Below, piece by piece: positions 42,969 to 51,558 of a stretch of DNA of 64,000 nucleotides (the first letter of the stretch is position 1; each line of letters begins with the position of its first letter). The notes under the pieces were generated by a model. That model saw only the letters and a program-made list of their open reading frames with translations, was not told the DNA's origin and made no database searches. The stretch spans positions 29,026 to 93,025 of the forward strand of contig CAZLWA010000008.1 of assembly GCA_964563165.1 (NCBI GenBank), given 5' to 3'. A program made the position numbers and the translations under genes. Source of the stretch: CAZLWA01 sp964563165. Lineage in GTDB: Bacteria > CLD3 > SB21.

Positions 42969-44038
42969 TTGATACTGCTTTGGAAGTACAGGTCTGCATA
43001 CTCATGGACCGTTTCTTCCATCGGTTTGACGCAAGCGGGTTCAAAAGTCAGTCTCGATGACAATAGTTTTAAAAGTGTGGATACGATTTCTTCTTTAGCC
43101 TTGCAGATGAATGATTTTTCGCAAGAAGGAATATAGCCGACCTTAAAGGACACCGTGTGCATGCCGCATTGAAGCGATTCCATAAAGACATATCCCTGGC
43201 TCTCGTACGAGGACGTGTGTAACAAGATCTTAGATTTCCACATATATTTGATGACTTCAATGCGAGGCAACGATCCGAGGAGTTCGACGGTGTCTTCTAA
43301 ACCCCACCGCTGAATCTTCATGAGCAGTCGATCGTATTCTTCACCCTCACCGATCAGGACGACTTTCAAAGCTGTCAATTTATTCTTCAGTTCCATAACG
43401 CAATCGAGAAACAAATCATAATTCTTCAACAAGGTCAGTGATCCGACACCCAGGATATCGATGTGACGAGATTGTCCGTTCCCCTGTTTGAGAATTTCAT
43501 CACGGTCAATTCCCCACGGAATGGCCGGCACATTTTGCTGAATGCTGAGCTGCTTGTTGAAACATTCCGTTGTAAACGGCGAAACGCCCGCTAATTGAAC
43601 TTTCTTGAAATCTACAAGGAAATGCATCCAGTTCTTCTTCAAGGCATCCTGCCCCATGATCGTGACCACCTGTCTTATGTGAAACATTCGAGCTAACCAA
43701 AATCCTAATAAAGAAGCCTCACCGATCCAAAAAGAATGGATAAGTTGGACATCATACATTCGCAGGATAGCGATCGCCTGTTTGAAGACGAGCCACCAAT
43801 TATAGAGACGAAACAGATGAGCCCGGTTTCTTCCACCGGCAGAAAACACTTTCATACCCTCCCATGTGTAGTGTATCTTTTCATACGGATACTGAAAAGC
43901 AATAATATAGATCTCCTCTCTTTGGACAATCTTTGTCAGCGCCCGAAAATAGTTTTGTAAATAGGGCAAGCAGGTTGAATCATTTTCATCTTTCGGGAAG
44001 CCCGGTATGAGAAAGACGATTTTAATTTCTGCTTTCAT
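42965..44038 (-). CDS. Family 4 glycosyltransferase
   Basis: A 357-residue GT-B transferase. The N-terminal half recognises the acceptor (IVFLIPGFPKDENDSTCLPY); the C-terminal half has IDILGVGSLTLLKNYDLFLD, VVLIGEGEEYDRLL, and the E-rich nucleotide-sugar loop around SSYESQGYVFMESLQCGMHT. No transmembrane segments. It overlaps both neighbours by 4 nt, so stoichiometric co-expression in the operon is likely. Donor and acceptor are unknown. Confidence 0.92.
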   Translation of the reverse strand: MKAEIKIVFLIPGFPKDENDSTCLPYLQNYFRALTKIVQREEIYIIAFQYPYEKIHYTWEGMKVFSAGGRNRAHLFRLYNWWLVFKQAIAILRMYDVQLIHSFWIGEASLLGFWLARMFHIRQVVTIMGQDALKKNWMHFLVDFKKVQLAGVSPFTTECFNKQLSIQQNVPAIPWGIDRDEILKQGNGQSRHIDILGVGSLTLLKNYDLFLDCVMELKNKLTALKVVLIGEGEEYDRLLMKIQRWGLEDTVELLGSLPRIEVIKYMWKSKILLHTSSYESQGYVFMESLQCGMHTVSFKVGYIPSCEKSFICKAKEEIVSTLLKLLSSRLTFEPACVKPMEETVHEYADLYFQSSIK

Positions 44039-45096
44039 ATTGCGTGCAGCGGCTTTTGTATCATTCTAAGTTCTTTGTAAAGATCAAATACCGTCTCCGG
44101 TAAATGTCGGCTCAAACAGTGAACATCCCCATACCGGCATTGAGGCTCCATGCATGCCCCGCAAGCCAGATCTCCGGAATGCAAACACCGTGAATGCGGA
44201 CCAACGGGACGTGACCAATCATGCCGGCTGGAACCCAATAAAGCGATCGTGGGCACTCCGGAAGCCCATGCTATATGCATCAGACCCGAATCTTCGCTGA
44301 CGATCATCGAAGCCATTTGAACTGACGCAATAGCGATTGTCAGTGAAGTCTTGCCTGTCAAGTCAATGCACCTGTCTCCGATCTCGCATGATAAATATTT
44401 TGCTTTTTCATTCACCTGCTTTGTTCCAAGAAAAAGAAAATTCACGGGTTCTATTGAGCGTATCCGTTGGGCGAGTTTAACATAATGGTCAAGCGGCCAA
44501 TTTCGCGTTGCCCAGCGTCCCGCAGGATTCAATATGACTAACCGGTCGTAACCATTCCATCCGTTTTGCAATAACAGATCCTTCGCCCGCGCATTCACTG
44601 ATTTTTTTAAGGGAATCTCAAAACACAATTGCAAATCGGTAAAACCGATTTCATGGAAGACTTCCAGTGTGCGGGTGCAGGCGGACTTAGGGGAAAAACG
44701 ATCAAATTCTCCCCAGGACAGCGGATTTGCCAGGATACGAATGATGCGGCTTATTCTATTTCGCTGTAAATCAATAATCACATCATACTTTGCTTTTCTT
44801 ATTTTATAACCCCACGTGATGACCTCCATCAACTTATGAGCTCTTCCATTCCCGTCAGATATTCCATAGATTTGATTAAAAATATTTGTTGCCTGAGGAA
44901 GTTCCGTATTCGATTGATACGTCAGAAAATCAATTTGAGAATCCGGATATTGCTCCCGAAGGGCCCTACAGGAGGGAAACGTTATAGCTACATCCCCGAC
45001 TGCGTAAAAACGGATTATTAAAATCCTATTCGGCGGATCGGACGAATGCCACGGTTTGAATGACCGCGATTCTTCAGTATATTTATTCATACACAT
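44035..45096 (-). CDS. Family 9 glycosyltransferase (heptosyltransferase-like)
   Basis: A 353-residue GT-B protein of the WaaC/WaaF/ADP-heptosyltransferase type. The N-terminal RILIIRFYAVGDVAITFPSC and the C-terminal LILNPAGRWATRNWP-like and MIVSEDSGLMHIAWASGVPT signatures are characteristic. Members add heptose or related sugars to lipid A cores or other glycolipids. An alternative ATG lies two codons inside. Four to seven bases separate it from the exporter and the GT4 gene. Confidence 0.92.
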   Translation of the reverse strand: MCMNKYTEESRSFKPWHSSDPPNRILIIRFYAVGDVAITFPSCRALREQYPDSQIDFLTYQSNTELPQATNIFNQIYGISDGNGRAHKLMEVITWGYKIRKAKYDVIIDLQRNRISRIIRILANPLSWGEFDRFSPKSACTRTLEVFHEIGFTDLQLCFEIPLKKSVNARAKDLLLQNGWNGYDRLVILNPAGRWATRNWPLDHYVKLAQRIRSIEPVNFLFLGTKQVNEKAKYLSCEIGDRCIDLTGKTSLTIAIASVQMASMIVSEDSGLMHIAWASGVPTIALLGSSRHDWSRPVGPHSRCLHSGDLACGACMEPQCRYGDVHCLSRHLPETVFDLYKELRMIQKPLHAI

Positions 45097-45102
45097 TTCT
45101 AT

Positions 45103-46773
45103 TCAGACCTGCACGAGATGTGTTTCCAGATCAAAAACTGAATAAACTTTCGGAATATACTCGTCATGGTGAGTGAGGATAACGGTCGTTTTATTTTGTC
45201 GGTCGAGCCAAATGTTCCGCCACAATGTTTCTTCCAGTTCCGGTTCCAACATCGAATTCGCCTCGTCCAGGATGAGAATATCGGGATCAGCAGCCAGCGC
45301 TCTGGCAATAGCTACTCTTGATTTTTGCCCGCCGCTCAGCGTCAATCCCCGTTCTCCGATCAGCGTACTTAATGAAAGCGGCAGGTCCGCAATGAATTGA
45401 TCGAGACAACAAATTTTTACTATATGATCCAATCGGGCTTCACAATTCGGTCTTTCTAACAGGATATTTTCCTTCAGGGTCCCGTGAAATAGAAACGGAT
45501 CCTGGCCGACGTATCCGATATGCGAGCGTAGGTCTTGTATGTCCCATTCGCGAACGGGCGTGCCGTCCACACACACGTCACCTGACTGAGGCTGATAAAA
45601 CCCCATTAGCAAATTGGCAATGGTTGATTTTCCGCTGCCGGAAGGTCCTTTGATCAGTATCCACGATCCCGCTTCGAATTCAAAATTGATATCCAAAAAA
45701 ACTTTTCTCTCAGAAGAATATTCAAAGGATAAATTCCGGAAAGTAATTTGACCTCTCACATGCGTTTGGCGATGGAAGCCACCGCTTTGTCCGGTATCGA
45801 GCCGCTCGTCCACCAGACTCATCGTTCGTGAAACAGCGCCTAAGATCGATTGAATTGAAAAAATCAAACGTCCCGTCGAGAGTATGGTCATGGTCATAGA
45901 ATACGCGTACATATAGAAAGCGATACTTCCGCCGACAGACCAGCCCGGAATCGTTATTCCTGAAATCCCTATGTAAAAAATCATTAAGAGAATTCCGGAT
46001 AGCAGCATGCGTACGATCAGATTGATACGCGGATTCAACGCAGTCGACTTCATCTCCGTCTGAAAGGCTTCGTCCTGGCGTTTGAAATAACGTTGCATGA
46101 CGAAAGGCTGCTGAAGAAAAGCCTGAACTTCTCTGATGGCGATCAACGATTCTTCAAAAATGGCGTTGGCTTCCGCGTGGCGTTCCTGAATATCCATTGA
46201 AAGCAACCGGAATTTCCTGCTGTAAAATACAATTGCCGGTAAAGACAAAACAATAATGGCCAAGACCAGCAAGGTTGCCATGACATTGATCTTGCACATA
46301 AGAATGATACAGCCGATCTTAAATAACGTGTTTTGATAGAGTGGGGTCAAAACAGACGTACATAGCGTCTGAATTTTTCCCAGGTCCTCCGTAGCCAAAG
46401 AAGTCAGAGCACCTGTTTTTGAATCTTTATGGAAAGACAGCGGCTGACGGATGAGTACTCGGAATAAATTGAGGCGTAAGGAGTTTCGAAGCTTGAAACC
46501 GATTTTTTGCGTCATGGTTTCAACATGCACGCCAAGAAATGCGGCGATCACGAACAGAATTATCAAAAGCGCTATAAAATAGTTTAACTCAAAATAAAAA
46601 TCTTCGCGGCCCATATTCGTATCCACCATAAGCTTGAGGAGCCACGGATAAATCAGATAAGAAATGGAAAGGAAACTCATGGACATTATCAATAAAATAA
46701 TTTTCCACTTCGATTCGTTCAAATGCTTGAAAAGGAATAAAACTTGAGTCATTTTTTTATAAAGTCCTTTCAT
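45103..46773 (-). CDS. MsbA-like ABC exporter (fused membrane and ATPase domains)
   Basis: A 556-residue half-transporter with six transmembrane helices (about 20-310) and a C-terminal ATPase domain: Walker A IKGPSGSGKST, signature LTLSGGQKSRVAIARALA and Walker B DILILDEANSMLE. The D-loop reads NSMLE instead of the common TSALD, a mild deviation at the dimer interface. The membrane half resembles lipid or peptide exporters. As the only transporter in the operon it is the natural candidate to flip the product across the inner membrane. An ATG seven codons in is an alternative start. Confidence 0.92.
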   Translation of the reverse strand: MKGLYKKMTQVLFLFKHLNESKWKIILLIMSMSFLSISYLIYPWLLKLMVDTNMGREDFYFELNYFIALLIILFVIAAFLGVHVETMTQKIGFKLRNSLRLNLFRVLIRQPLSFHKDSKTGALTSLATEDLGKIQTLCTSVLTPLYQNTLFKIGCIILMCKINVMATLLVLAIIVLSLPAIVFYSRKFRLLSMDIQERHAEANAIFEESLIAIREVQAFLQQPFVMQRYFKRQDEAFQTEMKSTALNPRINLIVRMLLSGILLMIFYIGISGITIPGWSVGGSIAFYMYAYSMTMTILSTGRLIFSIQSILGAVSRTMSLVDERLDTGQSGGFHRQTHVRGQITFRNLSFEYSSERKVFLDINFEFEAGSWILIKGPSGSGKSTIANLLMGFYQPQSGDVCVDGTPVREWDIQDLRSHIGYVGQDPFLFHGTLKENILLERPNCEARLDHIVKICCLDQFIADLPLSLSTLIGERGLTLSGGQKSRVAIARALAADPDILILDEANSMLEPELEETLWRNIWLDRQNKTTVILTHHDEYIPKVYSVFDLETHLVQV

Positions 46774-46867
46774 AAATATCGTACCCGTGGATAAGCGGTC
46801 AAGTAGACATTCAGATTATCATTTTAAGGAAGCATTCTTTTTTTACCCATATTCAGGTGCCAAATAT

Positions 46868-47030
46868 TTACCGTCAGAATAAAATGATCCGCCCAGTGAT
46901 TGAGTGCCACATGCCGCAAACGCCTTCATCCATTCGTGTCAACCAGCCATTAAGCTTTGGGAAGCGGATCGGAAACCCTTTGTGCTGCGGCGGCGTACTG
47001 AGTGAACCGAGTCCTTCCAATTGTTTTTAT
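46868..47030 (-). pseudogene. Frameshifted 3' remnant of a methyltransferase gene
   Basis: About 160 bp align with the 3' end of the methyltransferase gene at 48216-48380 at roughly 86% identity by hand (about 21 differences over 155 bp). In the minus-strand reading the remnant gives LEGLGSLSTPPQHKGFPIRF and MDEGVCGMW, close to the intact LEGLASLSPPPHHNDFPIRF and IDEGVCGLW, then loses frame through a one-base deletion and returns to DHFILTV in another frame. No start or catalytic region remains. The rest of this intergenic stretch shows nothing else. Confidence 0.85.
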
Positions 47031-47065
47031 TGTCGGCATTCTAATTTTTTAAAACGAATAACTCA

Positions 47066-48196
47066 TTATATTGCTTCACGTGACTGAGCAGGCTTGAATT
47101 TTAAAGCGGCAATAAAATAAACCATACTGAAAAGATAAAACGATAATAAAAAACGATTTTCAAAAGTTGGAAACATGAAAAACTTAATCACTATGCTCGT
47201 TATGATTACGAGGGTCAATTGAAACCAAGTATCCTCACCTATTGTCATATAAATTGAACTGGAAATACGCACTAGTACTAGAATGAATATGAATGATGAA
47301 AAATAAGAATATTGAAGGGAATTTACACCCCTCAATAGACCAGCTGCATAATCGCCAATTGAAATTGGACCTTTAAAAGATGCAGGCGAAACCTGCTGGG
47401 GAACAAAAGCAAGCTGCCAAGTATAAATTTCGACATTCCAAACAATAAACAAATAAATGAAGATTGAACAGATAATAACTGAAAGATAGTTTATCATTCC
47501 GACCTTAAACATCGGCTTAGGGAAATATTTTAAAAAGGTGGCGAGAATCATAGTGAAAATGATATTATCAAGCCTCACAAAAATACTTATGAGTAACAAA
47601 ATTGAACACGTATTAAATGATTTTTTCTGAACTAAAAAATATAAAGCACTAAAAATTACTGCCGTCGAAAGAGCATCGGGTGTTGACAGTCTCGTGACTT
47701 CAAGCAATGGAGGAAACAATAGTATGAGAACAGACAGAAACAGGCTCCACAGAAAAGATAGATAATATGCGATCCAAAAAAAAACAATTAAACCAATAAC
47801 AAAATACGATACTATAGATGGAATGTATGTTGCGGTAGTCAATAAAAAACCCATTTTATAATGAAGTAAGTAAATCGAAAACACATACAGAGGCTTAATC
47901 GTATATAGAGGCAATTGTTGATAGAAAAATTCAGAGTTATTGGAAAGCGTCTCTCTGTAGGTCGAACCTGTAACTAAGTCTTCATATGTTTTTTCGGAGG
48001 TTTCTTTCTTAGCCGTAAGATATGTTTGAACGTGAATAGAATCTATGTTTTCTGTTGTCATGGAGATCGCAGCGGCAATATATGGCAACATATCCCAATT
48101 ATATAAAGGTTTTTTTGATAAGAGAAGTGATAGATAAAATAAAATCAATAAATAAATACTAAAAATTACTAAATTACGTTTCCTCATTACTTTCAT
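47066..48196 (-). CDS. GT-C-like polytopic membrane protein, AT-rich insert
   Basis: A 376-residue protein of about ten transmembrane helices. The first periplasmic loop holds KPLYNWDMLPYIAAAISM with an acidic residue soon after helix 1, as in GT-C glycosyltransferases of lipid-phosphate sugars. I take the ATG at 48196, just after the methyltransferase stop; one at 48187 is equally possible, and reading from 48268 would overlap that gene. The gene is visibly AT-richer than its neighbours (many AAA, TTT, ATA codons) and lies between the intact methyltransferase and a remnant of a similar one. Both point to acquisition by transfer. Confidence 0.72.
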   Translation of the reverse strand: MKVMRKRNLVIFSIYLLILFYLSLLLSKKPLYNWDMLPYIAAAISMTTENIDSIHVQTYLTAKKETSEKTYEDLVTGSTYRETLSNNSEFFYQQLPLYTIKPLYVFSIYLLHYKMGFLLTTATYIPSIVSYFVIGLIVFFWIAYYLSFLWSLFLSVLILLFPPLLEVTRLSTPDALSTAVIFSALYFLVQKKSFNTCSILLLISIFVRLDNIIFTMILATFLKYFPKPMFKVGMINYLSVIICSIFIYLFIVWNVEIYTWQLAFVPQQVSPASFKGPISIGDYAAGLLRGVNSLQYSYFSSFIFILVLVRISSSIYMTIGEDTWFQLTLVIITSIVIKFFMFPTFENRFLLSFYLFSMVYFIAALKFKPAQSREAI

Positions 48197-48204
48197 CTCG
48201 ATTC

Positions 48205-49026
48205 TTAATAGCATTTTACCGTCAAAATAAAATGATCCGCCCAGTGATTGAATGGCCACAGGCCGCAAACGCCTTCATCGATTCGCGTCAACCCCGCATA
48301 AAGCTTGGGAAACCGGATCGGAAAATCGTTGTGATGCGGCGGCGGACTGAGTGAAGCCAGTCCTTCTAATTTTATTTTCTCAAAGTTGTTTCCTAGTGCT
48401 TTCAAAACTTGTTCAGGAGAAAAATAATAACAGTTGAAATTCACGCCTTCGATATGCGCCAAAGAGCCGCTGCGCCTTAAACGGCGCGTGGCCAATTTCC
48501 ACCGGCCTCTTAGCAGCATCAAAAGTTCCCACGGACAGATGCGCGGCATGATCACCCATGTCACATGAGCGCCCGGATTCAGAAGTTCCGGCAGCAAGGC
48601 AGTGACGTCACGTAAATCTTCGATACAATTGAGTCCGCCGAAATTGCTGAATACATAATCGAATGTGCGAGGTTTGAGCGAACGCAAATCGGTGAACGAA
48701 CATTGTTGTGCGGAAACTTTATCAGTGACCTGCGCTAGCTGCACTTTTTCCTTCAGCCTCTGGATCATTGCGTCGGAAAGGTCCGTTGCATGCACGGAGT
48801 AGCCGAGTTGGGCAAAAAAAACAGCATCCGTTCCTGTACCGGCATTCAACTCCAGTATTCGATCTCCGGGTTTTAGAAACTGCAAAACGTGCCGGCGTAC
48901 GCGTTCGCGCATCCACTTTAGAATCGCATTGGTTTCTTCATAAGCGTCATATCCTGTAGACTGTATTGAGAACGCCTCATGGACACGTTCCAGGTTTTGT
49001 CCCGATTGTGTTGATTGGCCGTTCAT
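48205..49026 (-). CDS. Class I SAM-dependent methyltransferase
   Basis: A 273-residue methyltransferase with motif I ILELNAGTGTDAVFF (about 57-71), HATDLSDAMIQRLKEK at the end of strand 2 and YVFSNFGGLNCIED as the post-I segment. The C-terminal 60 residues end DEGVCGLWPFNHWADHFILT. The same C-terminus, degraded, lies at 46868-47030. It overlaps the upstream radical SAM gene by 4 nt. The methyl acceptor is unknown. Confidence 0.93.
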   Translation of the reverse strand: MNGQSTQSGQNLERVHEAFSIQSTGYDAYEETNAILKWMRERVRRHVLQFLKPGDRILELNAGTGTDAVFFAQLGYSVHATDLSDAMIQRLKEKVQLAQVTDKVSAQQCSFTDLRSLKPRTFDYVFSNFGGLNCIEDLRDVTALLPELLNPGAHVTWVIMPRICPWELLMLLRGRWKLATRRLRRSGSLAHIEGVNFNCYYFSPEQVLKALGNNFEKIKLEGLASLSPPPHHNDFPIRFPKLYAGLTRIDEGVCGLWPFNHWADHFILTVKCY

Positions 49027-50465
49027 GCTATTTCGGGCCGCTTTCTAAACATGTGGAAGAATAATGCTATTTTGAAAATCATGTACCTTACCGCATGCCA
49101 AGTTAATCTCGGGAGCAGTAGCCACGGTTCACGCTTGAACGCAAGTAAAAACCGGTATTCCGCATGAACAAAACGGTGGAGCGTTTTATAAAACGTCCGT
49201 TCATACGTGCCCGTAAACATCAAGTCCAGATCATCCGAATCCGTCCAATGGGTCTTGGCCTTCATGTCGCTTTTGACGGCTTCGTAAAATTTCGTTCCCG
49301 GCAAGGGATAAGAAACTGAAATCCCCAATTCGTCCGGCAGGCATTCACGAACCATTTTTCGGGTCCATTGAATATCCCGCCAGGTCTCTCCGGTATAACC
49401 GAATTGAATAAAGAATCCAATTTCCAATCCGGCCAAGCGTGCTTTCCGCGTCGCTTCATAGATTTGCTCGACACGGGTCCCCTTTTCCATCGCATCTAGA
49501 ATTCTTTGACTTCCCGATTCCGCGCCGATCCAAATCGTTTCGCATCCGGAATCGCGCAGCAGCTGAATCGTATTGTTCTTTAGCAAAAGATCCGCGCGTG
49601 TCAGGCATTTATAAGGAATCTGAATTCCCATCGTGGCACTTACGCTGGCAAATTCTTCGAGCCATCCCGGTTTCAAACCGAAAATATCATCCGTGATCCA
49701 GATATGATCGACGCGATGCGTTTCCTTCAGCATCTTGAACCGGCGGGCAATGTTTTGAGGCGACAGGCTGTGATAAATCTGCCCGTAGATCGGTTTTGCA
49801 CACCAATTGCAATGATATGGACATCCGCGGGTCGTCGAAATATTTAAAGAAAAATAACCGTGATGATCGTTCCATATTTTCCGATAGCGGTCGATGTCTA
49901 CAAAAGAAAAATCGGGATCGGGCAAATGATCCAAATTATCAATAAATGCACGCTTAGCGGTTGCATGAACTTCGCCTTTCTCAAGAAACCTAATCCCATC
50001 GATTTTTTCTTTAACATCACTAAAATGATTATCGGCAAACGATTGAACGATTTCCTGAAGCGTCATTTCGCCTTCTCCGCACAATGCGGCGTCGCAGCCG
50101 GCTTCCAAATACGGAAGCGTGTGGTCTGTTGCATCGGAACTGTAAATGACCGTAGGAATGGATAAGCGCTTTGCAAGACGAATCATATCCAGAGCGGCTT
50201 CCCGCATGTTCGACAGGCACATCTTTGTAAGATAATTGAATTCGTCGTCGTAGATGACCACGAGGTCCGGTCGAAACGCAGACACCGCTTTGCCGAACGC
50301 ATTCAGGTTATGCTCAGCCATGCCGTCCACGAAAAAAATTTCATGGCCGGCATTGTTTAACAGTGCCGCCGCGTATAAGGTCCCCAGCGGCGGATACGGC
50401 TTATTCATTCTCAATTCCTTGGGATCCAAAATGAGCCAGTACGATTGGGTGAGGAGGATTTTCAT
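49023..50465 (-). CDS. B12-binding-type radical SAM protein
   Basis: A 480-residue enzyme with an N-terminal cobalamin-binding-like domain (MKILLTQSYWLILDPKELRM, PYPPLGTLYAAALLNNAGHE) and a radical SAM core with C215, C219 and C222 (CPYHCNWC), followed by WITDDIFGLKPGWLEEF and WIGAESGSQRILDAM. The C-terminal helical part ends in basic, hydrophobic sequence. It differs from the paralogue at 41466-42968, so the pathway uses two distinct B12-type steps. It begins 3 bp after the nucleotidyltransferase gene. Confidence 0.92.
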   Translation of the reverse strand: MKILLTQSYWLILDPKELRMNKPYPPLGTLYAAALLNNAGHEIFFVDGMAEHNLNAFGKAVSAFRPDLVVIYDDEFNYLTKMCLSNMREAALDMIRLAKRLSIPTVIYSSDATDHTLPYLEAGCDAALCGEGEMTLQEIVQSFADNHFSDVKEKIDGIRFLEKGEVHATAKRAFIDNLDHLPDPDFSFVDIDRYRKIWNDHHGYFSLNISTTRGCPYHCNWCAKPIYGQIYHSLSPQNIARRFKMLKETHRVDHIWITDDIFGLKPGWLEEFASVSATMGIQIPYKCLTRADLLLKNNTIQLLRDSGCETIWIGAESGSQRILDAMEKGTRVEQIYEATRKARLAGLEIGFFIQFGYTGETWRDIQWTRKMVRECLPDELGISVSYPLPGTKFYEAVKSDMKAKTHWTDSDDLDLMFTGTYERTFYKTLHRFVHAEYRFLLAFKREPWLLLPRLTWHAVRYMIFKIALFFHMFRKRPEIA

Positions 50466-50468
50466 AGT

Positions 50469-51350
50469 CTAATCCGCCTGGATTTTCGAAAGAATGTCGC
50501 GGTAGTAATCGTTGTCCCAACGCGTCGAGACGTGCGGCGAACACTGGAATTGCATGTCACGCTGATCTTCGGAAAGATAAGCATGCCTGGACTGCCAGAT
50601 CTTTTTCCAGCGCTCCATGAGCCAGCGGTCCAATTTATCTGCGGGAAACAACTGAAGCAGGAATTCGATCCCCCGCTGCACGAAGGAACGCCCGGGGCCG
50701 ATCATCGAGCCGTTCGGACAGGAAAACTCCCAATTGGGAAGAAACGCATGGATCCACCGGTTCGAATCACAAAATCTTACAAAGAGGGCCGCATTCCATA
50801 AAGGCTTTACCGTCGCAACTTCCACCGCGGTGTAGATATTGTTTCTATCTATTGATAATGCTTCTGTCGAGACGATATAATTGATGCAAAAGAATTTATT
50901 TTTGTTGAATAAGAAGACTTTCTTAAATACGGTCAGCAGCGTACGGCAAATCCAGATCCGGTGAGGTGCCGTGATAATGAAAAAATCAATATCTGAATTC
51001 TGGTCGGCGATATTTTTCGACAAACTGCCCGTAATAAAAATGCCTCTGACGAAAGGAAAGCATTTAATGACTCTTGCCATCCGGCGCGCATACCTAAGCA
51101 TCTTGACGGCAGTTTTTTCACATGTCATACGGCTGTGCACAATATCCGGAGACTGCCGCTTCAAAAAGTAGAAGGAATCGAGCTCTTGAATCTCCCCTTT
51201 TTCCAGTAAGTCCGTCAAGGCCTTCTGTAACCCGTCTTTGAATTCGAGCTTTACAGGAAGCGTCTTGTAGATCTCGTTTGCAGTTAACGGATGTTTAAAA
51301 ACATCAAAATAGGCAAGGGTTTTGATAATATCCGTTTGCAGGGAAGTCAT
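50469..51350 (-). CDS. Nucleotidyltransferase-fold protein with N-terminal winged helix
   Basis: A 293-residue protein. Residues 1-65 look like a winged helix (TLAYFDVFKHPLTANEIYKT). Residues 100-130 hold the pol-beta nucleotidyltransferase signature: G108/S109 (ITGSLSKNIA) and the catalytic pair D120 and D122 (NSDIDFF). The remainder is a helical domain. Proteins of this plan lie beside B12 radical SAM genes in related genomes to my recollection; their reaction is unproven. It is the first gene of the operon; about 208 bp separate it from the divergent CHAT gene, with no certain promoter on this strand. Confidence 0.85.
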   Translation of the reverse strand: MTSLQTDIIKTLAYFDVFKHPLTANEIYKTLPVKLEFKDGLQKALTDLLEKGEIQELDSFYFLKRQSPDIVHSRMTCEKTAVKMLRYARRMARVIKCFPFVRGIFITGSLSKNIADQNSDIDFFIITAPHRIWICRTLLTVFKKVFLFNKNKFFCINYIVSTEALSIDRNNIYTAVEVATVKPLWNAALFVRFCDSNRWIHAFLPNWEFSCPNGSMIGPGRSFVQRGIEFLLQLFPADKLDRWLMERWKKIWQSRHAYLSEDQRDMQFQCSPHVSTRWDNDYYRDILSKIQAD

Positions 51351-51477
51351 AGCCTAAAGCCCGAATTGAATTGATTAAGAAAAAGGGATGAAGACTAAGA
51401 CTATTTAACACATTCCGTGTGCAATTTCAATAAGTTTTCTTTATCCGCGTCCGTTTTTACAAGACTTTACAAATTAG

Positions 51478-51506
51478 TTGTATTAGATTCTTAAAAGCTT
51501 TATTCT
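51478..51506 (+). promoter_or_regulatory. Probable promoter of the CHAT-propeller operon
   Basis: TTGTAT (51478-51483), 17 bp, TATTCT (51501-51506), 53 bp before the first ATG. The rest of the 51351-51558 interval shows no further clear sites. Confidence 0.5.
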
Positions 51507-51558
51507 TAGCCGGTTTCCTTTCTTCTAACACCACACCTATCGTTACAAAAACGAAAAT

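Noticed and set aside
46857..47087. Plus-strand open frame of 76 codons
   Set aside because: It is the antisense of the methyltransferase remnant; the minus-strand reading matches the intact gene.
51351..51477. Cobalamin riboswitch ahead of the B12-radical-SAM operon
   Set aside because: The interval is short and shows no B12-box or fitting stem-loop set.
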